Source: Brienomyrus brachyistius (taxonomy: Eukaryota; Chordata; Actinopteri; Osteoglossiformes; Mormyridae). From it: a stretch of 64,000 nt of DNA. The stretch is from positions 62,001-126,000 of the forward strand of contig NW_026042459.1 of assembly GCF_023856365.1 (NCBI RefSeq), written 5' to 3'. Below the pieces are notes generated by a model. The model saw only the letters and a list, made by a program, of their open reading frames with translations. It was not told the origin of the DNA and did no database searches. The translations under genes and the position numbers were made by a program. The stretch's first letter is position 1; each line of letters begins with the position of its first letter. Below are positions 11,128 through 21,321 of the stretch, piece after piece.

Positions 11128-11904
11128 ATGGCTGCAACTTCCGAGCCGCCTCCGCTGCCCCCTGCGGCCCCAGGGCCCGAGCAGCCGCCTCCGCTGCCCC
11201 CTGCGGCCCCAGGGCCCGAGCAGCCGCCTCCGCTGCCCCCTGCGGACCCAGGGCCCGAGCAGCCGCCTCCGCTGCCCCCTGCGGCCTCAGGGCCCGAGCA
11301 GCCGCCTCCGCTGCCCCCTGCGGACCCAGGGCCCGAGCATCCGCCTGCAGCAGCTCCAGAGGCACACCCTCCGCCTGCAGCAGCTCCAGTCCCTTCTCCC
11401 CCTGTGACTCCTATGTCCTCACCCCGGCGACATCAACCCCGACCAGGGGTCGGCTTGTCTGTGTCCCGCAAGGGGAGGGGGCACAGACGCAGGGCTGGGG
11501 TCCCGCCCGCCCTGCCCCCTGCCTCGCCTGCGCTGGGGCTCGGTTGGCGCCCGCGGGTCCTGGCCCTCTGGGTCGGCTGTCGCCTGCGGGTCCCCTTCCG
11601 CGGCCTCGTCACCTGGCCTCGCTCCTCCCTCCGGTGTCTGGTCGGTCGCCCCCTTCTCCTTACCCTCGGCCAGGTCCCCTCCAGCTCCCTCGTCCCCTTC
11701 CCCGGTGCTCCCTCCTGCTCCTGCCTTGGCCTGCTGGGTTACGTCTTAAGCGTGGCAGGAGTGTTTTTCTACCGTCTCTCAGTGTCACCTACTTTGTTCA
11801 TAAGACCAGGACTGAGGGTTTGTCACCAGAGCAAGAAAATGCGAGAACGATTTAGGAAGCCCCCAGTCCAGAGAAGGTGGCTGAGCTCAGGTCATTCCTA
11901 GACT
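11128..11904 (+). CDS. Proline-rich ORF with 39-bp repeats
   Basis: It starts immediately after the previous stop. The N-terminal part has five 13-residue repeats of the PPPLPPAAPGPEQ type (39-bp DNA repeats, about 11140-11345), followed by Arg/Pro-rich sequence. The ORF runs through the right insertion junction at 11732 into Gypsy-derived sequence, so its C-terminus is accidental. Low complexity opens other frames here too. Function unknown. Copy 2 (60352-61146) has variant repeats and the extra 67 bp. Confidence 0.35.
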
Positions 11905-12100
11905 TAGTAAATTATTACAGCAGATTCTAACCTGGTTTAATGCCTCTCTGCCAGTTACTGCAGTGGGCAGCTCAGGAGGCTTTCCAGAAGGAGGAGCTGT
12001 GACAGTCAGCACCACTGCTGGGACATTGAGATCCAGAGAGATGCCATCTCTTCATGTGACGTATCGTCCTGTGGGGTTGGGGCTGTCGGGTCGGGTAGCA
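11733..12100 (+). pseudogene. Gypsy-type pol fragment, right part
   Basis: After the insert the reverse transcriptase frame resumes (GLRLKR, then VTYF-HK) and passes a stop at about 11853-11855. It continues into the connection region (ELRSFLDLVNYYSRF, about 11880-11925), and a degraded start of RNase H follows with several stops. This is typical of a dead Ty3/Gypsy pol. Copy 2 is 61024-61391. Confidence 0.75.
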
Positions 12101-12227
12101 CTGCTACACGGGAAAGGGAGGTTAACGCAGGCAAAGGTGGTCAATATGGAGAAGGATTCCAGTCAGGAAAATGTGGCTCCAGAGGGGGGTGACTTTAAGG
12201 CAGAATGTATTGAAAAGGATGTATTGG

Positions 12228-12446
12228 TTAGGCTTAATGGTTAGGGAAGCACACTTGTAATTCGAATCCCCGACCAGCAAGACACCACTGAGGTACCCTG
12301 AGCAAGGTGCCGCCCCCAAGCACTGCTCCCTGGGCGCTGAATTAGCTGCCCCCTGCTATGTCACGATGTCACATTTGGGTTAAATGCAGAGGACACATTT
12401 CATTTCAGTGCTGTGATGTGTCAACAATGACAATTAATCACTAAAT
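12228..12446 (+). mobile_element. DANA/Mermaid-like SINE
   Basis: A tRNA-like head with a degenerate B-box (taattcgaatcc, about 12256-12267) is followed by the fish SINE body (ccctgagcaaggtgccg..., cactgctccctgggcgc, aatgcagaggacacattt) and an attcta-type tail. A minus-strand relative is at 32296-32468. Family assignment is from the body sequence as I know it. Copy 2 is 61519-61737. Confidence 0.7.
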
Positions 12447-13389
12447 TCTAATTCTAATGCAGTGTTGTTCAATGGGGAAATGAAGCAGTTGCAGTCCTAT
12501 TAGCAGCATAGACGAGACTGCAAAGTAACAACAGAAGTTACAGTCACTCACATTATACTCATTAACATACAACATCAGGTAAGAGAACTAAGTGCGGGTG
12601 TGTGGGGGCGGCATCTTATCCCAACTCATGGTGGGAAATGTTTCTCTCACACTTACGGCAGCAGAGAAAGACTAGCAATCATTTTTAGGGTGAAATACTT
12701 CTATTTGTACATGTAAGTACATGTACAGGCAGCTTCTGACAGTCTACACAGACCATAACCCTTTGATGAGTCTTTGCATTGAGTACAAAGGTATCTTGCC
12801 CATGGTCTCTGCAACAACGGAGTACTGAGTGTGACCTTGTCTGCTTACCAGCTCTACATAATGTACAAGGCAGGGTGTGAACAAGCAAATGTGCCTGCAT
12901 TTCATCATCTCCCACTTCAGAGACCCCTGACACGTACCGACCACCTGACACTGTGTCTCTGCCGGATAGACTCTCAAATTCTCCAGTGATGGCAAAGCAA
13001 GTCAGTGTGGACAGCGAAAGACCCAGTACTGTCACTGGTACAGAGGTATGTGATGCAGGACTGGAAAACTGAACATGAAAGGTCCATATGGCAGAGAAAT
13101 GCCAAACGTTAAGGAGAGGTTAATGAAAACAAAGGGCTGATACAGACAGACCGGTCTGACACGTCCATCAGTGTCAGGAATTCAGGCGAGGCGGGGAGTG
13201 ACCAGACTGGGCGTGACGGAATGGAGGCTCGACTGACACAACAGTAACTTACTGCCTGCTGAGCTGCATTGCTATTACCGTCCATATGTGAAAATACAGG
13301 ACATCCGTGTAAATTCAAAGCAGCGGAATACTGTCCAGTTTATGCTGGCGACTGGTTTTAGTTGGTCTCACATGGCTTGAGATGGTGTA
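12447..13389. other. No gene recognised
   Basis: No supported coding exon or repeat. Open frames on the minus strand at 12685-13035 lack any recognisable domain and overlap one another. Confidence 0.5.
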
Positions 13390-13482
13390 AGATGGTCTTA
13401 AGTCAAGTTGGTCTTTATTGTCATTCTTATCCATTTATAGTGCAATACACAGTTAAAACAAAAACAGTGTTTCTCCCGGACC

Positions 13483-13551
<69 letters not shown>

Positions 13552-14524
13552 CGTGTGGTATCAAGACAGTCCCTGAGTGTTCAGTAGTCCGACGGCATGG
13601 GGGAAGAAACTGTTTCTGAGTCTGGTTGTAAAGGCCTTAATGCTCTGGTACCTTTTTCCAGATGCCAAGAGGGTGATAATGTGAGGGGTGGGTGGGATTG
13701 TCCACAATGTTGGTGGCTTTGTGGGTGCAGTGTGGGGTGTGAATGTCCGTGATGGAGGGGAGAGAGACTCCAATGATCTTCTCAGCTCTCCTCACTACCC
13801 ACTGTAGGATCTTGCAGTTCCAAAGCAGACCGTGATGTAGCTGCTTCGGATGCTCTCAGTGGTTCCCCTGTAGAATGTTGTGAGGATGGATGATAGGAGA
13901 TGGACTTTTCTCCGCTTCCACAGAAAATAGAGGTGCTGCTTTCTTGACTATGGAGCTGAGCCTGAGGGACCAGGTGAAGTTCTCCGCCAGATGGATACCA
14001 AGGAATTTGGTTCTCTTGACGATCTCCACGGATGAGCCATCGATGTGCAGCAGAGAGTGGTCACTGCAAGTTCTTCTGAAGTCAACAAGCATCCCAGTCA
14101 GCTGCTACAGAATGATTGTGTTGAATGCTGACCTGAAGTCTATAAAGAGCATTTGGATGTAAGTGTCTTTATTGTCCAGGGGGGTAAAGGCCAGATGGAG
14201 GATGGTGGTTATGGCATCCGCTGAATGGCTGCGGTGACACATGAACTGCAGGGGGTTCAGTGAGGAGGGCAGCAGGGTCTTGATGAGCCTCATTACAAGC
14301 CTCTCGAAACACTTCATGATGATGGGCGTGAGAGCCACAGGTCAGTAGTCATTGTGGCAGGATGCTGAAGACTTCTTCGGCACAGGGACTATGGTGGTGG
14401 CCTTGAAGCTCCTTGGAACCACAGCGTTGCTTTTAACCATGTGTAGTAGGTGTTCAGCATATCTGGGAGGGAGGCAGTTTGCACTGCTGACCGGGTGGTT
14501 GACGCGACATATTTTCCGATGCAC
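13390..14524 (-). pseudogene. L2-like LINE reverse transcriptase, internally deleted
   Basis: On the minus strand, from 14524 downward, the frame reads [27 protein letters not shown], a degenerate [15 protein letters not shown] block and [13 protein letters not shown]. It then jumps near 14095-14105 directly to LVDFRR and the GSSVEIVKRTKFLGIHL block. The whole segment with the YxDD active site is therefore deleted. Blocks typical of the C-terminus and the 3' end gacaataaagacc (about 13400-13415) follow. The order and motifs match fish L2/CR1-type LINEs. Frame changes and stops show it is dead. Copy 2 is 62681-63823. Confidence 0.85.
13484..13549. repeat. (TG)n microsatellite in LINE 3' region
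   Basis: A TG run of 66 bp inside the LINE remnant. In copy 2 (62775-62848) it is 8 bp longer. Confidence 0.97.
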
Positions 14525-14701
14525 GCTCTCTGTCCGCTGGGGGGAGTGTGCTCACCTGTGTGCGTGCACGCGTGTCTGTGCACACGCATCGGGGTGGAGC
14601 TCCGCCATGCGTGATACAGACACAGAGAGAGGTCTGTAAACACGTGACCGTGTAGAGACGAAAAATGACAAGCTGTGTAAATAAGATAAATAACAAAAGG
14701 C

Positions 14702-14931
14702 TATTTAGTTTGTCTAAAAGGACAACATATAGACGTGTTCTATAGGAAAGTTAACCTTAAATGACTGTTGCGATCTGGCGCTATATAGTAAATAAAATTA
14801 AATTACGTTAACTTCACCTTCGGGGGAGCAGGAGGTGCTGTTGGGGAGGCAGGGCGCCCCCCTAATATAATGGTAGGGGAAACACTGTCCTGGTGTACAG
14901 GCTTGATGGGCCCACCTTACACAGTCCATGC
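14702..14931. other. Spacer, nothing recognised
   Basis: No supported ORF or repeat between the end of the visible duplication and the hAT-like MITE. Confidence 0.5.
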
Positions 14932-15117
14932 CAGGGGTGAGGGACATGATCCATATTGGGCCGATGTGGGTGCGGGTTTTTGGGATGACCTCTCCATCAG
15001 CCAATAATAAACCGCGCTTCTCACCTCCAGTCGTGGGGACCCACTGTGATTGGCTGACTGAGAGGTCGTCCCAAAAACCCAACACCGGCTCCCCATGGAC
15101 CAGGTTCCCCACGCCTG
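14932..15117. mobile_element. hAT-like MITE, 186 bp hairpin
   Basis: The ends CAGGGGTGAGGGA and, on the complement, CAGGCGTGGGGAA are inverted relatives, and the similarity continues through arms of about 70 bp. The inner arm gtttttgggatgacctctc pairs with a close complement around 15045-15080. Flanks gtccatgc and ctctatgc match at 6 of 8 positions, as an old 8-bp hAT target duplication would. No coding capacity. Confidence 0.7.
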
Positions 15118-15552
15118 CTCTATGCATTTCACCCAGTATTCCTTTGACTTTGAAATATTCTATACACACAAAGCAGAAGTTTGCTGGGCTTGAGAAGTGG
15201 TCTGGGGGCAGCTGGAGAATCACTGTTACAAATTTCCAGACTGTGGCAGCCGTGAACAAGTTCACCTTTGAGCTATGAGCAACAATATTAGACTCAGAAC
15301 TTGTATAAAAGATATTTACACTGGTACATAGTAAAACATTTTAAGCTTTTTAGTTTTAAACTTTAAGTTTGAATAATGTAAGTACAAAACTTACAGTGGA
15401 ATCACAAAAATAAATTATGTAAAAAAAATACTTTCTTACCTCAAATTCTGCAGAGCTGCAGGCCAGGTTGGTGGCCTCAGTGCGGATTTGCCGGTGGCTG
15501 GTTACTGAGATGTAGCGGATATCCCCTGTGTGAATACCTCCTCACTCCTCTG
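15118..15552. other. Spacer, nothing recognised
   Basis: AT-rich sequence without a supported gene. Confidence 0.5.
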
Positions 15553-15880
15553 GTGAGTCTTCAAACTGTGACTGAGGTGAGGTGCAATGCTACACATCGG
15601 CAAACGTGCAGTGTTGTAGAGGATGCTCTGGCCGTTTGCAAGACCTCAGGGTGTTTATGCTTCTCCCACAAGTGGTCCTGTGCAGTCATTGTTGTGTGTG
15701 CCTTGCTGCACAACACTGCAGTCCGTGCTGGCAAACCGCCTCCTCAGGAGCATGAGCCAGATGACAGTGCAGTGGTGCTGTGCAGTCATTGTTGTGTGTG
15801 CCATGCTGCACGACACTGCAGTCCGTGCTGGCATACCACCTCCTCAGGAGCATGAGCCGGATGACAGTGAAGTGGTGTAA
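15553..15880 (+). pseudogene. Harbinger-like transposase C-terminal fragment with a 108-bp tandem repeat
   Basis: The plus frame contains NATHRQTCSVVED (resembling the R-x-x-V-V-E-R block of PIF/Harbinger nucleases) and then AVIVVCALLHNTAVRAG, the hydrophobic ACxxLHN-like C-terminal block of HARBI1-type proteins. The DNA for this last block is repeated in tandem with a period of about 108 bp (15668-15775 and 15776-15880). The second copy is in another frame, so it is not a functional extension. No catalytic aspartates are present. Confidence 0.6.
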
Positions 15881-18800
15881 AACAGGAGGGAGGGACACCA
15901 GGCTAGTTTGGAAGCCAGAAGGTGGCTGATCAGCAGTGTTTTTAGGTGTCATTGTAATGATCTGGACATGTGTTGCGCAACTGGGATTGCAGTACAACTG
16001 CTGAACTTACACCTGGTTGACAAGACATCTGTTTCTGATAGATCCTTTGTTTCACTTGAATGTTGCTTTGGACAAAAGGTGTTATTTACTGTACAAATAG
16101 TACTTCTGCACAGAGGAAATTGCCATAGAAAAACAAAATCAATCTAATTATCAGGGTTATAAATGTTTTAAAACATGTTACATGGTTGTATAGCTCAGCA
16201 GCTGCAACTGAATCATTTTACTTTGTTAAAACATGTTCGGTATCGCTCTGCAACTGTGACAAAATAGAATATTTTATTTAATTTGTCTGATATTGACAAA
16301 ATGGTATTTAATAAAAACAAATCGTATTAAATTCTGTGTTGTCATCTTTTTATCTATAAATTTCCTTGATGTTTTGCTTTTTTTCTGGGGAATCGCTTCA
16401 GTATTGGCATTGAAATATTTTAGATAGGTATTATATTGCAATGAAGAGTTTGGTATCGTGACAACATTCTGTAACATCCTGAGCTCAACTTTTCTCTAGT
16501 CATAAATGGTTCTATTAAGATCTGTAGGAGATCTTAATGCTATCCTCAAGGAAAGTACTCATTTCTACATTGAAGTATGTCTGTCTAAATGGATAAAATT
16601 TTGTCACCTTGGAAAAATGCTGTTTTGCAATGTGAAATTTTATTAAGTAATCGTTTGCTATGTATACAATAAAATCTGAATGGAACTAATAAAATTAAAC
16701 TATACAGAGTAATAAATATATTACCAAAAATATCTAGTTTGTCGATGTTACACGGAGACACAAGATTGCCCCCTAGTGACGAAACAGATTAAATGTCTTG
16801 GAATTCAGATTCTTGGCTTCTGGAACAGCAGGCATTTGCCTAACGGTGGTGGCACGAGCTCTAGCTGAAATACACAGAAAAGACTCCCACCCACTGCCGC
16901 AGTAGTGTTTATATAACAGCACGACTGTACAGTTTCACTTAGACCCCGACCTGTTTACACAATATCAGCTTATAAATATTTGTACACTATGTGAGGGTGG
17001 ATCGGTACGTGGCGCTGTTGCCTGACATGTTGATATGTTTAACCTCATGTTGCGTGATATTCCTCTGAAAACATCCACACATCACCATAACCACTTAATC
17101 CCAACTGGGGTCGCGGGGGAGACCGGAGCCTATCCTGGGAACAATGGGCACATCTAACCAAATTGACGTTTCATAAGCAGCCATGCTGTAAGTCCGACCT
17201 TTGATTTGTAATGTCCTGTGTTTTTGATACCATTTCAGACAAGGTTTTATTCAACTTTATGGCTGTTTTGGAGACTGTATACAGTATTCAGTAGAATACT
17301 TAACTAATTAAATAGACCTAACAAATTAAGTCGGCAGCACTCTTTATTTTTGCTTTCATAGCCCTTTCACGTCACGTTTGTACGTCTCACAGCAATGCCA
17401 CCGTGCCCCCCCCCCACGGAGATGCATCCATCTGCAGAGCCGCGGGACCATGATGTCACCACAGTTTTAGGCCCCCAGTTTCAGGATAGAACTTACGTGA
17501 TCAGGGGGAGTTACAAGATGTAAAGATGGCGGACGACACGGTGTGTAGTTGTCGTTGTTTAGACAGTCATGTCACAGTAATTAAGAGCTGCAGGATCTTA
17601 GTGTTTAATAGTCTAACTAAGAGAATGTCTACAAACACTGTGCATGTCTTTATGGGTTTACAAGCAGAGCACATCGGCATGATAACATATAGACGTTAGG
17701 GTTCCGATTCACTGAGGTGAGAATAAAAGAAAAAGTCATTTTCTGAGGAAAACATGCACATCAGTGTTACTGCTTAAATTATGAGGAAGTATTTAAAATG
17801 TTACACCTGCCAGGCAGATAATGATTTCAACAAAATATATTTCAAAACGACAGCTAATACCGTGTCAAACGCCACCTTTATGTCTTGTAACCATAATCCC
17901 ATAACCCCAGTCGTTCCGTCCTGAAACTTGGCCGAAAACTGTGGTGATGTCACGGTTTTTATTTCTGAATGTATTGTTGAACACTTTGTTTTACTTTGCT
18001 AGAATGTATTGTTTGTTCTGACAGAAAACCACGTACTGAAAAAGTCTCATGTGTGCATGATCAATCTTATTATTATAATGGTAAAATTCCAAATCCATCA
18101 ATGTAAATATGCAGGTAAAAATCATGCTTCATTGCTTGTGACCAAAAGTTCAAACAATATATTTTCTCAATTCATCACACTTCAAATCAAGAGTCAATCA
18201 AGACTGTAAGGGCCGGTACTGTAATAAAATGAAAAAAAGCAATATGTTTTGGTGCTTTCGTCATTCCGTAAAATGGCGCCTTACGGAATGACATCTGGGG
18301 CTTGATATTGGTCTGGGGGCTGACAGAGGACATGCGCTCCCAGCCGCCTCCTGCAGCCAGGTACTCGTGAAATAATACGATGACAGTGTTGTGTCACGTA
18401 GAACAAGAATAACTGGACATGATCACTGTTACCAAGTTTTAACAAAGACGGTGCATAACAGTGACAGACCTCTGACACAATCTCTTTCTCCTCCTCTATC
18501 CCATATCCCAGCAACCTCACATTCCAGAACCATTACCGCCATCTACTGGTGTATGCGTATAACACAACAGACGTGTTCAGAATAGTCTGGTTTAAGAAAT
18601 GGACTGAGGCACAATGCACACCCCTGGATTTCAGATTGCTATACATCTTCATTAATAACCGCACGTGTCCAATCACCACCAGCTGTTGAACGTGAAGTTT
18701 ACTGGCGAACATTACACTATTAATTAATAATCACCCATAATGTAATATAGAAAGCCAATGGATGTGCAAGTCGAGTGTTACAGTACATGAGGCCGGTCTC

Positions 18801-19290
18801 GAAACCACTGTTTTGCAGTCTTGGTCTCGCCTGAGAATCAACATTATTTTGACTCGGTCTAGTCTCAGTCTCGGACAGAGAGGACTCTAGGTTTTATTTC
18901 AAGACCAGTAAAGACCACTCATCAAAGCACATCAATGTTTATCACAACGGCTTAATATTCATCTGTTTGTTAACCCTGAGAACCCGAAAGACTCACAATG
19001 TGTTGATTTTCGCACCATTAATATCAGGCTCGTAACTTTGGATAGGTATAATGCACAGACATGAATGGCATGTCTGCAATCAAGAGAACTTACTTCATCT
19101 GGACTTCCAAGTTGCAACTCTATGCGTTAAAATATTCCAGACTAATCCTGTGTGCAATGAGGCATATATTTTAAACATCTTCCATGAAAAAGCCACCCTA
19201 ATAAATCCATAAAACATTAGTATTATTCACATTAGACCGAAAACAAAGCGCATATTTGTTTCCACCATGATCCGTGCACTAGCTTTCTGG
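15881..19290. other. No gene recognised; small repeat pieces
   Basis: AT-rich intergenic sequence. At 17086-17155 there is a short minus-strand fragment of the GGAT-tail SINE family (its 3' region). At 18260-18292 there is a perfect hairpin, listed separately. I see no exon with coding support. Confidence 0.5.
18260..18292. repeat. Perfect 12-bp inverted repeat
   Basis: gtcattccgtaa and ttacggaatgac are exact complements separated by the 9-bp loop aatggcgcc. It may be the tip or centre of a MITE, or a chance palindrome. Confidence 0.8.
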
Positions 19291-19291
19291 G

Positions 19292-19482
19292 GAAGGTAGC
19301 TGTCATGGTACTATGCACTATGAATTCACTGAGCTCCTGAGAGTGACCCATTCTTTCACAAATGTTTGTAGAAGCTGCATGTCTGCATGCCAAGGTGCTT
19401 GATTTTATACACCTGTGTCTATGGAAGTGACTGGAACACCTGAATTCAGTGATTTGGAGGAGTGTCCCAGTACTTGGTAATA

Positions 19483-19490
<8 letters not shown>
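19292..19490 (-). mobile_element. Tc1-like transposon end with transposase N-terminus
   Basis: The right end tggtaatatagtg is at about 19478-19490. Reading leftward on the minus strand gives the usual leader and then the transposase start MGHSQELSEF (19322-19351). The similarity ends soon after, so only one terminus and a few codons remain. This family differs from the Tc1 element at 1395-2466. Confidence 0.75.
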
Positions 19491-19522
<32 letters not shown>

Positions 19523-19535
19523 ATATATATATATA
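19483..19535. repeat. (TG)n(TA)n microsatellite
   Basis: TG run followed by a short TA run, next to the Tc1 end. Confidence 0.95.
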
Positions 19536-20495
19536 TGCATGAGGAGAGTGTCGTACGTTTGGACGTCTTCACTAGTGACAAATTGTAGTTTGACGGCATT
19601 TAGGCTGCCTGACACCATTTCCTAACATGCTTTCCCATCCACAATGCTCCTTCTCTGAGCACAATACTGTCCGCACACCTTCTTACTGTTTCCCCAACGC
19701 CACCTGGGGCACCTTCATGCGACGTAGGAAAGAAATTCCATGCAGCATTTTTGAATCCAAGCCAGGAAGGGACAGCAGAGAGGAGGAAAAGGGTCTTTAT
19801 ATTTTTGTGTTGTTTAATTGGACCATCTGACCAAAAGTGCACAGTATTAATATCTGTAAATCTAGCATGGATGTCTTTCAGGGTTTGATCCTTATAGGTC
19901 CAGATGGCCGCAGCATCCTGACACTTGCACTCTGAGACGGTGCAGACTCCTGCCGTTTCATGTTTGAAAAGGTCGTCCAGAACATGCCTGTATGAAGTGG
20001 GATCTGCGGGAGGTTTGACCCATAGTGGCAGGATTGTACTTCTGAGCTGTACTTACAGTTACGGGCCTCAGAGGAGCCAATATGCACAGTAACTGTGGTG
20101 TCATTGCAGTTTGCTATCATGTTCATATACTCTGGGCACGTTTAAAGTTGTAAGAAAAGGCTGACTGCAAAAACACATCCTATCTTTAAAACAAAAAGTA
20201 TAACCAAGCCAAACCACAACCAGCCTGCAACCTGAGCACAACAGCCACAGCAACCAGCCAATCTGCAGGGACAACCGAGAGATTCCCTCCCTCTCTCTTC
20301 TGAACAGGAACAGCTAAGCTTTTATCCCCAACCAAGATGTCTTCTCAGCCAACCAAAACGGGTCTTGTTAATTAAGGGGCAGGGACTTGCTCGTTACGTT
20401 GTTATCTTCAAGGCCTGTTCATAGAAGGGAGTAGAAAACTGATAGAACACAGAAATGATACATTTTAAGACGTAACAGTTTTTAAAAGTTTAAAT
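19536..20495. other. No gene recognised
   Basis: Several minus-strand open frames of 60-80 codons, none with a recognisable domain or splice structure. Confidence 0.5.
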
Positions 20496-20586
20496 GACTT
20501 GGCACCTGCTTACCTGTCAGAGCTCCTTGTTCCTTACTCTCCTTTCAGAGCTCTGCGATCCTCTGATCAGCACCTATTTAATATCC
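20496..20586 (+). pseudogene. LINE 3'-end ORF, left of the retroelement
   Basis: The plus frame gives the AYLSELL...FRALRSSDQHL type of C-terminal sequence common to fish LINE ORFs. It stops at the retroelement's 5' LTR and resumes at 26751 in the same frame once one 4-bp target copy (atcc) is discounted. It is a fragment only. Confidence 0.7.
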
Positions 20587-21044
20587 TGTAAGGAAAAGTA
20601 GTAAAGATGCCCCAAGGTTCTTGGTTGATCACTTGAATACAGACAATAATAGGAATTTATGATCATGGGGGAAGCCAGGGAGAGAATGGGGGTTCCAGTT
20701 GGCACCACTAGGGTGATAAGGATAAGATAAGGTGATAAGAATGTCATTACAATGATCATAAAAGTCTCCACCCTGTCCTGTCCCGTCCCTGTCTCAGGAT
20801 CCTCACACTCCAGGGGGTCACTCTTTATATGTAAATTCACTCACAACACCTACACACAACACCTTGGTGGGGAGGGCCTTTTTGGGGTATAAAGGGGGGT
20901 GAAGAACTGTCTTCAATTGGTATCTGAGCTGCCTTTCAGTACCCGGTGTGTCTCTCTACACTGTATTACATTGTATTATTTTTACTGTTCAATAAACCAT
21001 CACTTTGCTGAAACTGCGGAGACTCTGCAAGTGGATTCCCTACA
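20587..21044 (+). repeat. 5' LTR
   Basis: 458 bp, TGTAAGG...CTACA. A TATA box (ggtataaagg, about 20887-20896) and a poly(A) signal (aataaa, 20991-20996) are visible, so U3, R and U5 can be placed roughly. Confidence 0.95.
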
Positions 21045-21050
21045 TCTTAT

Positions 21051-21068
21051 TGGCGAGCCAGCCAGGAG
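21051..21068 (+). promoter_or_regulatory. Primer-binding site, tRNA-Arg type
   Basis: tggcgagccagccaggag lies six bases after the LTR. As far as I know it is the complement of the 3' end of vertebrate tRNA-Arg(ACG), CCA included. The sequence is read directly; the tRNA identity is from memory. Confidence 0.8.
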
Positions 21069-21321
21069 AAGGGGCTAACAACTGGAAGTCATCTTGGAAC
21101 TTTTTTTTTTGAGAATTCTCATGAGAATTCTCCTGGTTTGACCTGTTTATTAGTAATAGAGGGTAAACAGGAGGTGTGTTTGTAGTGGAACTGGGCTTTG
21201 GTAAGGAAGCACCAGCAGGGTTCCCCTCATTGTACCCCTGTGTCCTTGAGGTAAACCACCGCTGTAGGTATATTGTGTGAGTTTATACTGTGAGAGTTTA
21301 AATTTATACTCAGAACCTACA

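Larger units (their letters stand above)
10393..11732 (+). mobile_element. Insertion with one LTR-like end and proline-rich ORFs
   Basis: This 1340-bp insert splits the Gypsy fragment. The 5-bp target gctgg is present on both sides (10388-10392 and 11733-11737), and removing one copy together with the insert restores the Gypsy codons in phase. The insert begins TGTCATGCCC with a 287-bp LTR-like block, then two short ORFs, and ends CTTGGCCT with no second LTR. It looks like a non-autonomous LTR-type retroelement, but the missing 3' LTR between intact target copies is unexplained. Copy 2 is 59617-61023 and is 67 bp longer. Confidence 0.75.
1..14701. repeat. Direct duplication, copy 1
   Basis: This segment reappears at 49212-64000 in the same orientation. 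Base 1 matches 49212 and base 14701 matches 64000. The spacing is 49211 at the left, 49224 after the TA microsatellite, 49291 after a 67-bp indel and 49299 after the TG microsatellite. Outside these indels I see only scattered single-base differences. Both copies run off the window, so the true ends are not visible. All transposon insertions inside are shared, so the duplication came after them. Confidence 0.97.

Noticed and set aside
11007..11855. 282-codon plus-strand ORF
   Set aside because: Ala/Arg/Pro low complexity in a frame shifted from the better-supported 10682 and 11128 ORFs. Its last 40 residues belong to the interrupted Gypsy pol.
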